Shown: positions 26,634 to 34,881, counted from the first letter of the stretch. The stretch: 64,000 bases of DNA from Herbaspirillum sp. RV1423 (GCF_000577615.1 NZ_CBXX010000020.1:1-64000); one strand, 5' to 3'. Program-made: numbers and translations. Notes: generated by a model from the sequence alone, not told the origin.

Positions 26634-27211
26634 CACGCTTTCCCGCAGGATGGCGGTTCGGGAAAGGGCAGCGCGGCCTGGCCCTCGGCGCGCATGCCGA
26701 AGACATTGAGCGTCATCGCAACCAATGCGTAATAACCGAGCAGGCCGATCAGGTTGACCACCACCCTGAGACCGAACAACTCCGCCGCACGCGCATACGT
26801 CGCATCGGCGACGCGCTTGTCGCGATACAGTTCCGTCGCGAAGGACCAGACCACGCGCTCGTCTTCCTGTTCAAACGACGGCGTCTGTCCGAGGCGGATC
26901 TGTTCCGCGACCTGCGCCGACAGGCCGGCATCGACGGCAATCGGCTGATGGATATGCCACTCCGCCTGCGATTGCCATTGCGCCGCCGTCGTCAGGATCG
27001 CCAGCTCGGACAGCCGCAGCGGCAGGCCGGTGCCGTAGCGGCAATAGGCCCCCAGCTTTTGCGCCAACTGGCCCAGTTCGGGACTGTGGATCCAGCTCAC
27101 GAACGGACCGTTGAGATTGCCGCGCGGCCCCGACAGGATGTCGTCCAGCAGCGCTTTCTGTTCCGCCGTGGCATGCGCCGGATCGAATACCGGCAGGCGT
27201 GGTTGGGTCAT
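26633..27211 (-). CDS. Carboxymuconolactone decarboxylase/AhpD-family protein
   Basis: A 192-residue all-helical protein of the CMD superfamily, seen in GTGLPLRLSELAILTTAAQW and WHIHQPIAVDAGLSAQVAEQ. The classical AhpD redox CxxC is absent, so a peroxidase role is unlikely; the His-containing EWHIH segment resembles gamma-carboxymuconolactone decarboxylase relatives of unknown function. ATG at 27211 is preferred because GGGAG lies upstream at good spacing; ATG at 27232 lacks a site. It is embedded between the binding-protein and permease genes of an amino-acid importer, so it probably acts on the imported compound. Confidence 0.8.
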   Translation of the reverse strand: MTQPRLPVFDPAHATAEQKALLDDILSGPRGNLNGPFVSWIHSPELGQLAQKLGAYCRYGTGLPLRLSELAILTTAAQWQSQAEWHIHQPIAVDAGLSAQVAEQIRLGQTPSFEQEDERVVWSFATELYRDKRVADATYARAAELFGLRVVVNLIGLLGYYALVAMTLNVFGMRAEGQAALPFPEPPSCGKA

Positions 27212-27243
27212 GTTGTCGCTCCCGCGTGTCATGGATCGTCAGT

Positions 27244-28149
27244 CTAATCCATCGGCTTGTCGCTGGGATTGGCGTACAACTGACGCACCTGCTCCGGCAT
27301 CGGAAAATTGAAACTGACGTTCTTCGGCGGAATCGGGAAGGTAAACCACTTCGCGTACATGCGGTTGATCTCGCCGCTCTTCATCAGCCCGGTCAGCGCA
27401 CCGTCGACCAGTTGCTTGAATTGCGGATCGTCCTTGCGCACCATGAAGCCGTAAGGTTCGGCGCCGAAGGCCGTGCCGGTCAGCAGCCAGTCGTTGGGCT
27501 TTTGCGCGGTGGTGCGCGCGCCGGCCAGCAGGATGTCGTCCATCACATAGGCGGCGACGCGGCCCGATTGCAGGATCAGGAAAGCTTCGCCGTAGTCCTT
27601 GGCGCTCTGGATCTGCATGTTCATCTTGCGGCGCTCGTTGAGCGTGCGCAACAGGCGTTCGGAAGTGGTGCCGGCATTGGTGACCACGGCCTTGCCCGCG
27701 AGGTCGGGGAAGTCCTTGATGCCGCTGTCCTTGCGCGTCAGGATGCGGCTGCTGGCGACGAAGAAGGTGGTATTGAAGGACACTTGCTGCCAGCGATCCC
27801 TGAGGTTGCTGGTGACGCCGCATTCGAGGTCGATGGTGCCGTTTTGCAGCAAGGGCGTGCGGTTTTGCGACGTCACCGGGATCATGCGGACCTCAAGGCC
27901 GGGCATGTTGAGCTTGATCTTGACGCTGTCGATGACCTTGTTGCACAAGTCTTGCGAGTAGCCGACCACTTTCTGGTTTTCGTCGTAGTAGGAAAACGGG
28001 ATCGAGCTGGTGCGGTGGCCGATGGCGATGACGTTGCCGTCCTTGATCTTTTGCAGGGTCGGACCGAGACCGGCGTCGGCGGCGTACACAGCGCTCGCAC
28101 AGGCCAGCGTGGACAACAATGCAAGCAACGGATAAGTAAATCGTTTCAT
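27244..28149 (-). CDS. Periplasmic amino-acid-binding protein (GltI-like)
   Basis: A 301-residue family 3 solute-binding protein. The signal peptide is FTYPLLALLSTLACASAVYA. The mature start DAGLGPTLQKIKDGNVIAIG and the segment SIPFSYYDENQKVVGYSQDL are typical of glutamate/aspartate-binding proteins, as is VRMIPVTSQNRTPLLQNGTI, then DLECGVTSNL. It probably serves the two permeases encoded downstream. It lies 48 bases after the aminotransferase gene on the same strand, consistent with a joint operon. Confidence 0.9.
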   Translation of the reverse strand: MKRFTYPLLALLSTLACASAVYAADAGLGPTLQKIKDGNVIAIGHRTSSIPFSYYDENQKVVGYSQDLCNKVIDSVKIKLNMPGLEVRMIPVTSQNRTPLLQNGTIDLECGVTSNLRDRWQQVSFNTTFFVASSRILTRKDSGIKDFPDLAGKAVVTNAGTTSERLLRTLNERRKMNMQIQSAKDYGEAFLILQSGRVAAYVMDDILLAGARTTAQKPNDWLLTGTAFGAEPYGFMVRKDDPQFKQLVDGALTGLMKSGEINRMYAKWFTFPIPPKNVSFNFPMPEQVRQLYANPSDKPMD

Positions 28150-28197
28150 GGCGCTTCCTCTCCTGAAAGAATAGATGGGTGCTGCTTGGATGTCTTC

Positions 28198-29520
28198 TTA
28201 TGCGAGCGCGGCGTCGACCGCCGGAACCAGTCGCTCGACCACGGCGTCGATGTCGGCGGCAGTACTGATGAACGGCGGCGCGATCAGGATGTGGTCGCCC
28301 TGGCGGCCGTCGACAGTGCCGCCCATTGGATACACCAGCAGCCCGCGCTGCATGGCTTCGCTCTTGACACGGCTGTGCGTGCGGCGCGCCGGATCGAGCG
28401 GCTGCTTGCGGTCGCGCTCGGCCACCAGCTCGACGCCGACGAACAGGCCGCGGCCGCGCACGTCGCCGACGTTGGGGTGATTCGCAAAGACGTCGCGCAG
28501 GCGGGCGCGCAATTGTTCGCCGCGCGCCTGCACGTTGAGCAGCAACTGTTCTTCGCGGATGGTCTGTTGCACGGCGAGCGCGGCGGCGCAGGCCGTGGCA
28601 TGGCCGATGTAGGTGTGGCCGTGCTGGAAGAAGCCGCTGCCGCCGACCACGGCGTCATAAATGCGGTCGCTCGCAATCATCGCGCCGATCGGCTGGTAGC
28701 CGGCGCCGAGCCCCTTGGCGATGACCAGGATATCGGGCACGATGCCGTCTTCTTCGCAGGCGTACAGATAACCGGTGCGCCCCATGCCGGACATCACTTC
28801 ATCGAGGATCAGCAGCACGCCGTACTTGTCGCAAACGGCGCGGATTTTCCTGAAGTAATCGCCGACCGGCGGCACCGCACCGGCGGTGGCGCCGACCACG
28901 GTTTCGGCGACAAAGGCAGCGACCTCGTCGACGCCGAGTTCGAGGATCTTGGCTTCGAGCTCATCGGCCAGGCGCTGCACGTATTGCGCGTCGGATTCGC
29001 CGCCCAGTTGCTCGCGATAGGCGTAGCAGGGCGAGACATGATGCGAAGGCATCAGCAAGGGCAGGAAAGCTTCTCGGCGCCAGGCGTTGCCGCCGATGGC
29101 CAGCGCCCCCAGCGTGTTGCCGTGATAGCTCTGGCGGCGCGCGATGAAATGGCGGCGTTGCTTCCGTCCGGTTTCCACATGATATTGGCGCGCCAGCTTG
29201 AGCGCGGCTTCCACCGCTTCCGAACCGCCCGACAGGAAATACACATGATTCAGGTCGCCCGGCGCCGATGCGCTCAGGTTGTCGGCCAGCTCTTCCGCCG
29301 CGCGGGTGGTGAAGAAGGAGGTATGCGCATAGGCCAGTTCGTCGACCTGTTTCTTGATCGCCGCGATCACGCGCGGATGCCCGTGGCCGAGGCATGACAC
29401 CGCGGCGCCGCCGCAGGCGTCCAGATAACGCTTGCCCTGGCTGTCGATCAGTTCGACGCCCACGCCGGATACGGCGACCGGCAATTGATGTTTCGGATAG
29501 CGATGGAAAACGTGCGTCAT
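28198..29520 (-). CDS. Class III (omega-type) aminotransferase
   Basis: A 440-residue PLP-dependent aminotransferase. PLP features are visible: SGGSEAVEAALKLARQY, SYHGNTLGALAI, LILDEVMSGMGRTG, and the lysine that forms the Schiff base in DILVIAKGLGAGYQPIGAM. The long insert PGDLNHVYFLSGG and the C-terminal RGRGLFVGVELV fit the beta-alanine:pyruvate/GABA aminotransferase-like group. It is the first gene after the RpiR regulator; a TGCAAC-N4-GTTGCA operator lies 59 bases upstream. With the importer it suggests uptake and transamination of an amino compound. Confidence 0.9.
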   Translation of the reverse strand: MTHVFHRYPKHQLPVAVSGVGVELIDSQGKRYLDACGGAAVSCLGHGHPRVIAAIKKQVDELAYAHTSFFTTRAAEELADNLSASAPGDLNHVYFLSGGSEAVEAALKLARQYHVETGRKQRRHFIARRQSYHGNTLGALAIGGNAWRREAFLPLLMPSHHVSPCYAYREQLGGESDAQYVQRLADELEAKILELGVDEVAAFVAETVVGATAGAVPPVGDYFRKIRAVCDKYGVLLILDEVMSGMGRTGYLYACEEDGIVPDILVIAKGLGAGYQPIGAMIASDRIYDAVVGGSGFFQHGHTYIGHATACAAALAVQQTIREEQLLLNVQARGEQLRARLRDVFANHPNVGDVRGRGLFVGVELVAERDRKQPLDPARRTHSRVKSEAMQRGLLVYPMGGTVDGRQGDHILIAPPFISTAADIDAVVERLVPAVDAALA

Positions 29521-29578
29521 GAAGCCGGCCCTGTATGGAATTCAAGTTGGGCCAACTATAAATTGAAAAAAATGCTTT

Positions 29579-29594
29579 TGCAACGTTTGTTGCA
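29579..29594. promoter_or_regulatory. RpiR-system operator upstream of the aminotransferase gene
   Basis: TGCAAC-GTTT-GTTGCA, perfect 6-base arms with a 4-base spacer, 59 bases before the aminotransferase start. The same half-sites and spacing recur at 29789-29804 and, with one mismatch, at 30805-30820 upstream of the RpiR gene. Confidence 0.65.
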
Positions 29595-29732
29595 TGAATA
29601 TTTAAATTCGCATTTTTTGGTGCATTGCAATAAATGCACGCACCAAATCGGGCTGATCGGAAAATGGCTTCGGGGCAGGCGCGCTCAGATCGGCAAGGAC
29701 GCTGGCCGACAGAGGCGAACGCGTTCTCGTTC

Positions 29733-29762
29733 CCGTCATCCCGGCGCACCCCGGGATGACGG
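29733..29762. repeat. REP-like hairpin, 12-bp arms
   Basis: CCGTCATCCCGG (29733-29744) and CCGGGATGACGG (29751-29762) pair perfectly around a 6-base loop. GTCAT-CCCGG palindromes of this kind are a common dispersed extragenic repeat in proteobacteria. It lies past the 3' end of the RpiR gene and could also act as a transcription barrier, though no T-run follows. Confidence 0.5.
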
Positions 29763-29781
29763 AAAAGGAATACGAGGATGT

Positions 29782-29811
29782 CCGACGTTGCAACAATTGT
29801 TGCAACGTCGG
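29782..29811. promoter_or_regulatory. 30-bp perfect palindrome containing a TGCAAC-N4-GTTGCA operator
   Basis: Bases 29782-29811 form a perfect 30-base palindrome whose centre, TGCAAC-AATT-GTTGCA (29789-29804), has the same half-sites and spacing as the site in front of the aminotransferase gene. It starts 15 bases after the RpiR stop codon. It may be a strong or auxiliary regulator site, or a symmetrical terminator stem. Confidence 0.6.
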
Positions 29812-29825
29812 CGACCAGAACAGGA

Positions 29826-30722
29826 TTACTTGCTGCCGGCCTTCACATACGCGCCGCTGAGGTACAACTCATCCTCGGCTTGCTCCAACCGCTTGACCGC
29901 CTTGTCGTCGTCGAGCGAAATCACCAGCTCGATCAGGCTTTCGGCCACAGCGACCGCCGCCGCCATCGACGGGAAGAACGACGGGCTGTCGTGCGAGAAC
30001 AGGATGGTGTGATCGGCCTGCAAGGCAATCGGCGCCACCGCGCTGTCGGTCAGCGCGATCAGTTTGCTGCCGGCGCGCTTGGCGGCTTCGGCCACTTGCA
30101 CCGCCTCGATCGAATACGGCGCGAAGCTGATCACGACGGTGGCGTCCTGAGGCGCGACGGCGCGCAGTTCCATCGCCAGCGAGCCAGCGGTGCCCTTGAT
30201 CAGGGTCACCGTCGGGCGGAACAGGCGGTACAGGTATTCCAACATGAAGGCCACCGAATACGCGGCGCGGAATCCGGCGATATGCACATGGCGCGCTTTG
30301 GTCAGCGTCCTGGCGGCGCGCAGCAGCTCATCGGCGTTCTTCGGTTCGGACGCATCGAGATTGGCGCGCTGGGCCTGGAAGATTTCGGCGATCAGGATGT
30401 CGCTGTTGTTGCGCTTGACCAGGTGTTGCGCCTTGTAGGCGTAGGCTTTGGGCGTGACGGCCAGGCGCTCGACGAACAGCGCGCGCAGCTCGCCCCAGCC
30501 GGGAAAGCCGAGATATTGCGACAGCCGCACCAGCGTCGATGGCTGCACGCCAGCCCGCGTGGCCACCGCGCGCATGGTCGACACCGCCACCTCGCCCGGA
30601 TTATCGAGCAGGAAGGCCGCGCCGGCCTGGAACTGCGGACGCATCTCGGCATAGTTGGCGCGGATCAGCGCATCGAGTTCGGCAAAAGTGGCGGGCGTGG
30701 CGTTGGCTGTGGAATCCGTCAT
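29826..30722 (-). CDS. RpiR-family regulator with SIS domain
   Basis: A 298-residue regulator. The N-terminal HTH_6 domain covers about residues 10-85 (EVAVSTMRAVATRAGVQPST, then LVRLSQYLGFPGWGELRALF), and the SIS sugar-phosphate-binding fold follows (HVHIAGFRAAYSVAFMLEYL, VVISFAPYSIEAVQVAEAAK, LIALTDSAVAPIALQA). ATG at 30722 (MTDSTANAT) is preferred; an in-frame ATG at 30824 would start inside the putative operator. Matching inverted repeats before its own promoter and before the aminotransferase gene suggest it controls both. Many RpiR proteins beside amino-acid transport genes act as repressors; the ligand here is unknown. Confidence 0.87.
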   Translation of the reverse strand: MTDSTANATPATFAELDALIRANYAEMRPQFQAGAAFLLDNPGEVAVSTMRAVATRAGVQPSTLVRLSQYLGFPGWGELRALFVERLAVTPKAYAYKAQHLVKRNNSDILIAEIFQAQRANLDASEPKNADELLRAARTLTKARHVHIAGFRAAYSVAFMLEYLYRLFRPTVTLIKGTAGSLAMELRAVAPQDATVVISFAPYSIEAVQVAEAAKRAGSKLIALTDSAVAPIALQADHTILFSHDSPSFFPSMAAAVAVAESLIELVISLDDDKAVKRLEQAEDELYLSGAYVKAGSK

Positions 30723-30804
30723 GGATGAATGCGCGCCGGCGGCAAGCCGGCCGATTGAATGAACGACGCTGCATTGTTTCACAAATTGCGGAGGAACAGG
30801 AATC

Positions 30805-30820
30805 TGCAATATTGGTTGCA
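30805..30820. promoter_or_regulatory. Probable autoregulatory operator of the first RpiR gene
   Basis: TGCAAT-ATTG-GTTGCA, one mismatch from the TGCAAC-N4-GTTGCA sites at 29579 and 29789, located about 85 bases upstream of the preferred RpiR start. The stretch from here to 31099 (about 280 bases) holds no supported gene. Confidence 0.55.
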
Positions 30821-31099
30821 CCATGCCTGGCTCGCCGCTAGCCGCACCGCCACCACGCCCCTTTTTAATCCCGATCCATCCTGTTTCGCTATCCCGTCAT
30901 GGCACCGTCGAGGTGCAAATCGGCCAAGGACGTAGTCCTTTGGTGCACGGGATTGAGTGCTTGTCGCCCGACACTTTTTGGGTATCCTTGCTGTTTTCCC
31001 TCTGACTGTCCCTATGGAAACGGGAAACTCGCCATAGACTTTCAGCTTGCCGGAGGGAATCGTTGAGCGCTGGCACGCACCTTGCATAAACCGGCATTG

Positions 31100-31143
31100 T
31101 GAAATTTAAATTTCAATAATAAGATTTTATGAAATTCAATTTC
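31100..31143. promoter_or_regulatory. Second RpiR-system operators upstream of the solute-binding protein gene
   Basis: TGAAATTTAAATTTCA (31100-31115) is a perfect 16-base palindrome with GAAAT-N4-ATTTC architecture. A weaker GAAAT-N3-ATTTC copy follows at 31131-31143. The same half-sites, again with a 4-base spacer, occur at 34126-34139, beside the racemase-like gene. The sites sit 36-80 bases before the start codon in AT-rich DNA, as expected for promoter-overlapping operators. Confidence 0.55.
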
Positions 31144-31178
31144 TTTGTCCACCGCCCTTCATTTTAAAGGAGTTCAAG

Positions 31179-31967
31179 ATGCACACCTGCTCTCGCCTGC
31201 TTCGCCTCGCACTACTTGTCGGCGCCATATTTGGCGCTGCTGCGGTACACGCCCAAGATGCCTTGAGCACGATAGTTCAAAGCAAGAAAATCCGCGTCGC
31301 CATTCCTATTGATTATCCGCCCTATGGATTTGTCGGTGCGGACATGAAGCCCCAGGGGCTCGACATCGATATGGCCAATTATGTCGCCGGCAAGCTCGGC
31401 GTATCGACGGTCGAATTGGTGCCGGTAAACAGCGCCAATCGTGTTCCCTATTTATTGAGCAAGAAGGTGGATGTGGTCATTTCCACCTTGGGCAAGACGC
31501 CTGAACGGGAGAAAGTTGTGGATTTCACCCACGCTTATTCTCCTTTCTATCAGGCGGTGTTTGCGGCCAAGTCGACCAAAATCACCAACTGGGCCGACCT
31601 GGCCGGCAAGACCGTTTCCGTCACTCGGGGCGCGATGGCTGATACGGAACTGGAAAAAGTCATGCCCAAAGGAACCATCGTCAAACGGTTCGACGACCAC
31701 GTGGGAACACTGTCAGCGTTCATGTCCGGTCAGGTTCAGGTCGTTGCAACCAGCGTCACCGAAGGTGCCGGGATGATCGAGAAGAATCCGCAGGTCGAGT
31801 ACAAGCTGCTCCTGAAGGATAGTCCCAACTTCATGGGTGTGAATAAGGGCGAGGAGGCGCTTAAAAACAAGCTTGACCAAATTATTCTGGATGCCAGGAA
31901 AAACGGCGATCTTGAAAAACTCTCTCGCAAATGGCTGAATCGATCGACAGGAGATCTCCCTCTCTGA
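31179..31967 (+). CDS. Amino-acid-type periplasmic solute-binding protein (no linked permease)
   Basis: A 262-residue family 3 solute-binding protein. The signal peptide is LLRLALLVGAIFGAAAVHAQ. The mature part has the standard KIRVAIPIDYPPYGFVGADM, GLDIDMANYVAGKLGV and VVISTLGKTPEREKVVDFTH segments. AAAGGAG lies eight bases before the ATG. No permease or ATPase gene is adjacent, so it is either an orphan receptor that shares a transporter or a signalling input. It is followed by a porin gene and a second RpiR regulator, and palindromes at both ends of that group suggest a common regulon. Confidence 0.9.
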   Translation: MHTCSRLLRLALLVGAIFGAAAVHAQDALSTIVQSKKIRVAIPIDYPPYGFVGADMKPQGLDIDMANYVAGKLGVSTVELVPVNSANRVPYLLSKKVDVVISTLGKTPEREKVVDFTHAYSPFYQAVFAAKSTKITNWADLAGKTVSVTRGAMADTELEKVMPKGTIVKRFDDHVGTLSAFMSGQVQVVATSVTEGAGMIEKNPQVEYKLLLKDSPNFMGVNKGEEALKNKLDQIILDARKNGDLEKLSRKWLNRSTGDLPL

Positions 31968-32076
31968 CAATGGCATCGGCCATGAGCGCCGGCCAACCAG
32001 CCTCGTAAAACCGGGGGCATAAGCCAGAGCAACGCCCCACCGGCAGCAACAATATTTCGACATAACGCGACTGTCG

Positions 32077-32098
32077 CGCGATGAAGCCTTTCATCGCG
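32077..32098. repeat. Hairpin upstream of the porin gene
   Basis: CGCGATGAA (32077-32085) and TTCATCGCG (32090-32098) form a 9-bp stem with a 4-base loop between the binding-protein and porin genes. No T-run follows, so it is more likely a 5' leader structure or processing/stabilising stem of porin mRNA than a strong terminator. Confidence 0.4.
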
Positions 32099-32135
32099 TG
32101 TGGAAAAGCACGCCAAAAAATAGGGGTTACCACGC

Positions 32136-33149
32136 ATGAAAAGAATCATTTACGCCGCCGCGACGGCAGGCATCCTGTCTCTGACCGCCACTGTTTACGC
32201 CCAGTCGCAGGTCACCGTCTACGGATTGGCGTCTGCCGAATTGCTGAACGTGTCGGGCTACAATTCGGGAACGGTGGCTGCACCGGCGCTGGGCACCGCT
32301 CGACGATTGGATAACAGTAAGGTCACCAATTCGCGTATCGGCTTTCGCGGCACCGAAGATCTTGGCGGCGGAACCAGCGCCTTCTTCACCATGGAAGCCG
32401 CATTCGCCATTGATACCGGCGCCCAGACAAATGCCAGTTCTCTCTGGAGCCGCGGTAGCTATGTGGGATTGAAGAATAATTCCCTCGGGGCGTTAAGCCT
32501 CGGACGCCAATGGGGAATCGAAGATCAGATGATGGGGCGCTATTTCATCGGCGCCGGTTATGCGGTTTTCCAATACCGCGAATTCGGTTACGTGAGCGAC
32601 CTGATCGATAATTCGATCAAGTATGTGTCGCCCAGCGTGGGCGGCTTCTCCGTGCAGGCGCTGGCGGCCCCCGGAGAAAACGTGACGGGCTTCACCAAAG
32701 CGCTTGGCGTGAATTATGTGAATGGTCCCTTTGAGGCGGGTGCTACCTATCGAAGCACCAAGAACCTGACCGGCGGCGAAAGCAAGCAATCCGGACTCGG
32801 CGTCAGCTATTCATTCGGCGCGTTGCGCTTGCACGCCGGTTATGGCGTCAGCGATCCGCGCGCGCTCGTCCTTCGCAAGGCCAAAGCTTACGATCTCGGG
32901 CTGCAATGGGATGCGACCGCCAATACGTCTTACACGCTGGACTACGTAAAACGTGATCAGATCGGCACCAATGACGACTCCTTTTTTGTGCGTCTGCAAG
33001 CCACCTATCAGTTCACAAAACGCTCCTCTGTCTTTGTGAATCTGGTCACGCTGAAGAACGATGGCATCGCCAGCGAACGCTTTTACGGCAACGGCGCGAG
33101 CGGCGTCAACCAAAGCGTCATATCGCTGGGAGTCAGGCACGCGTTCTAG
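32136..33149 (+). CDS. Outer-membrane porin (Burkholderia OmpC-like)
   Basis: A 337-residue general porin of the betaproteobacterial type. The signal peptide IIYAAATAGILSLTATVYAQ is followed directly by SQVTVYGLASAELLNVSGYN. Further hallmarks are SRIGFRGTEDLGGGTSAFFT, LWSRGSYVGLKNNSLGALSL with GRQWG, and the C-terminal beta-strand ending in Phe (VISLGVRHAF) needed for outer-membrane assembly. Sixteen beta-strands are expected. It probably admits the ligand of the upstream binding protein, given the shared neighbourhood, but porins of this group are broadly selective. Confidence 0.94.
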   Translation: MKRIIYAAATAGILSLTATVYAQSQVTVYGLASAELLNVSGYNSGTVAAPALGTARRLDNSKVTNSRIGFRGTEDLGGGTSAFFTMEAAFAIDTGAQTNASSLWSRGSYVGLKNNSLGALSLGRQWGIEDQMMGRYFIGAGYAVFQYREFGYVSDLIDNSIKYVSPSVGGFSVQALAAPGENVTGFTKALGVNYVNGPFEAGATYRSTKNLTGGESKQSGLGVSYSFGALRLHAGYGVSDPRALVLRKAKAYDLGLQWDATANTSYTLDYVKRDQIGTNDDSFFVRLQATYQFTKRSSVFVNLVTLKNDGIASERFYGNGASGVNQSVISLGVRHAF

Positions 33150-33225
33150 CGGCTCACGGGAGTCGACGAGCGCAATGGCTGGTATAAAATGCATTGTTGC
33201 TCGTCCAACCCAACCATCGTCCCCT

Positions 33226-34068
33226 ATGAGAAATGCTCCTGATTCCTTTGTTCGTCGCGTGCGTAAGATTCTGGACGAATTATCTTCGACGGAACGGCAG
33301 CTTGCCGACTTCCTGTTGGAGTTTCCGGGAGAATTGGCGGGTTATGCAGGCAACGAGCTGGCGAACCTGGCGCAGGTCTCACCATCGACCGTGAGCCGCT
33401 TTGTACGCAGGTTGGGCTACGAGAATTACGAAGATGCCCGTCGCCACGTACGCAGAGAACAGGAAAGCGGATCGCCGTTGTTTCAGTCCGGCGTTGCCGC
33501 GGCAAAGCGCGGCGCGCTCGTCGCCACGCATTTTCAGCAATCTCAGGCCAATCTTGCGAGCACGTTTGACCGCCTCTCCGATGCAATGATGCTCGACATC
33601 GTCAAAGCCATGACAGATGCGCCTCAAGTCCTGATTTTCGGGAGCCGGAGCAGCCAGGCTTTTGCCGTCTATTTGCGCTGGCAAATCATCCAGGTGCTGC
33701 CCAGGGTCACGGTCATTCCCGGCCCGGGGGAAACCACCGCCGAGCACGTCGCCGGTTTGACCGAACGAGATTGCGTCATTGTCTTCGGCACGCGCCGACA
33801 GACGCGACAGATGGACGCCGTGCTGGCAGCCGCGGTCAAACTTCGCGCAAGAATTGTTTACATCAGCGATCAGACCTCTCCCGATTACAAAGCTGCAACC
33901 TGGTCCATTCAATGCGATTGCCGCGGCCCCGGCTCGCTGGACAATCATGTTGCCGTGATGGCCTTGTGCGATTTGCTCTCGACGATGGTGATCGAAGCAT
34001 CGGGTTCTGCGGGAAGAAAACGCCTCACGATGATTGAGGCAATTCATGAAGACACGGAAGAATTGTAG
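33226..34068 (+). CDS. RpiR-family regulator with SIS domain (second system)
   Basis: A 280-residue RpiR-type regulator. The HTH is at the N-terminus (ADFLLEFPGELAGYAGNELA, NLAQVSPSTVSRFVRRLGYE), then the SIS fold (QVLIFGSRSSQAFAVYLRWQ, RDCVIVFGTRRQTRQMDAVL). ATG at 33226 is chosen (MRNAPDSFVRRV); the frame upstream lies within the porin gene. Palindromes with GAAAT and ATTTC half-sites are found before the solute-binding gene (31100) and before the racemase-like gene (34126), so it probably controls the whole group from 31.1 to 34.9 kb. Confidence 0.9.
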   Translation: MRNAPDSFVRRVRKILDELSSTERQLADFLLEFPGELAGYAGNELANLAQVSPSTVSRFVRRLGYENYEDARRHVRREQESGSPLFQSGVAAAKRGALVATHFQQSQANLASTFDRLSDAMMLDIVKAMTDAPQVLIFGSRSSQAFAVYLRWQIIQVLPRVTVIPGPGETTAEHVAGLTERDCVIVFGTRRQTRQMDAVLAAAVKLRARIVYISDQTSPDYKAATWSIQCDCRGPGSLDNHVAVMALCDLLSTMVIEASGSAGRKRLTMIEAIHEDTEEL

Positions 34069-34109
34069 ACAGGGATGTCTTGAGATTCCTATCGAATGGG
34101 GGCAAGTAT

Positions 34110-34144
34110 TTTCAAATCCGTATTTGAAATTATTATTTCAAATA
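34110..34144. promoter_or_regulatory. Clustered RpiR-type half-sites upstream of the racemase-like gene
   Basis: Two overlapping inverted repeats share the middle half-site. TTTCAAAT-CCGT-ATTTGAAA covers 34110-34129; a second with perfect 10-base arms (34121-34130 and 34135-34144) and a 4-base spacer includes GAAAT-TATT-ATTTC. The alternating half-sites are equally spaced, suggesting cooperative dimer binding by the adjacent RpiR protein. Confidence 0.6.
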
Positions 34145-34224
34145 TATAACACAAAGAAAATATTGTGGCATCATGGAAAGATGTCCCTTGTAGCAATTCT
34201 TCGATTCTCGTCCTCAGTCCCGGC

Positions 34225-34881
34225 ATGTTAGACATCCTCCTTATTAATCCGAATACATCGCAAGCCACCACCGACATGATGGTCGCCATTGCATCCGCAG
34301 AACTGCCGCCAGGTTTTCGGATTACGGGAATGACGGCGCGTTCCGGTCCCACGATGATCGTCAATGAAGAAGAACTGGCTGCCGCCGGCCTGGAGGTGGA
34401 ACGCGTCTGGAGAAATGCCGGAGACCATTGGGCCGGCGTGATTATCAGTGCCTTCGGCGATCCCGGCATCGAGCGCGTCAGAGCGGTCAGCAAGGTGCCT
34501 GTCGTAGGAATTTGCGAAGCCTCGATGCTGGCGGCAGGGGCCGATGGCAGAGCCTTCGGTATTGCCACCGTCACCCCGGATTTACTGGAAGCAATCAACG
34601 CGGATGCCGACACCTTGGGGTTGAGCGAAAACTATACGGGAACCCGCCTGACAGTCGGCGACCCGCGTGTGCTTGCAAGCGACGCCGTCGCATTGGAAGC
34701 GGCCTTGAGTGGCGCGGTGCTGGAGTGTATGGAAGACGGTGCGCAGGCCGTCATCATCGGAGGCGGCCCCCTCGGTCAGGCTGCCGTCGGACTGGCTCCC
34801 CACTTTGATATTCCCATCATTGCGCCCATATCGGCTGCCGTTTCGCAGATGCTTGGCTTGCTTCAACAGAACAACAGGTGA
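34225..34881 (+). CDS. Asp/Glu/hydantoin racemase-family protein with altered active site
   Basis: A 218-residue member of the aspartate/glutamate/hydantoin racemase superfamily, starting ILLINPNTSQATTDMM, the hydantoin racemase N-terminal signature. The first catalytic Cys is present in VVGICEAS. The second, normally in a GCxG motif, is replaced: the sequence reads AVIIGGGPLGQAAVG. Two-base racemisation should therefore be impaired, and a decarboxylase- or isomerase-like reaction using one Cys is possible. ATG at 34225 gives the family-like N-terminus; a GTG at 34165 in frame adds 20 unlikely residues. Palindromes upstream link it to the RpiR gene before it. Confidence 0.8.
   Translation: MLDILLINPNTSQATTDMMVAIASAELPPGFRITGMTARSGPTMIVNEEELAAAGLEVERVWRNAGDHWAGVIISAFGDPGIERVRAVSKVPVVGICEASMLAAGADGRAFGIATVTPDLLEAINADADTLGLSENYTGTRLTVGDPRVLASDAVALEAALSGAVLECMEDGAQAVIIGGGPLGQAAVGLAPHFDIPIIAPISAAVSQMLGLLQQNNR

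Noticed and set aside
27199..29397. A 732-codon plus-strand frame
   Set aside because: It runs antisense to the binding-protein and aminotransferase genes. Long antisense frames rich in Arg/His/Gly are expected in GC-rich DNA.
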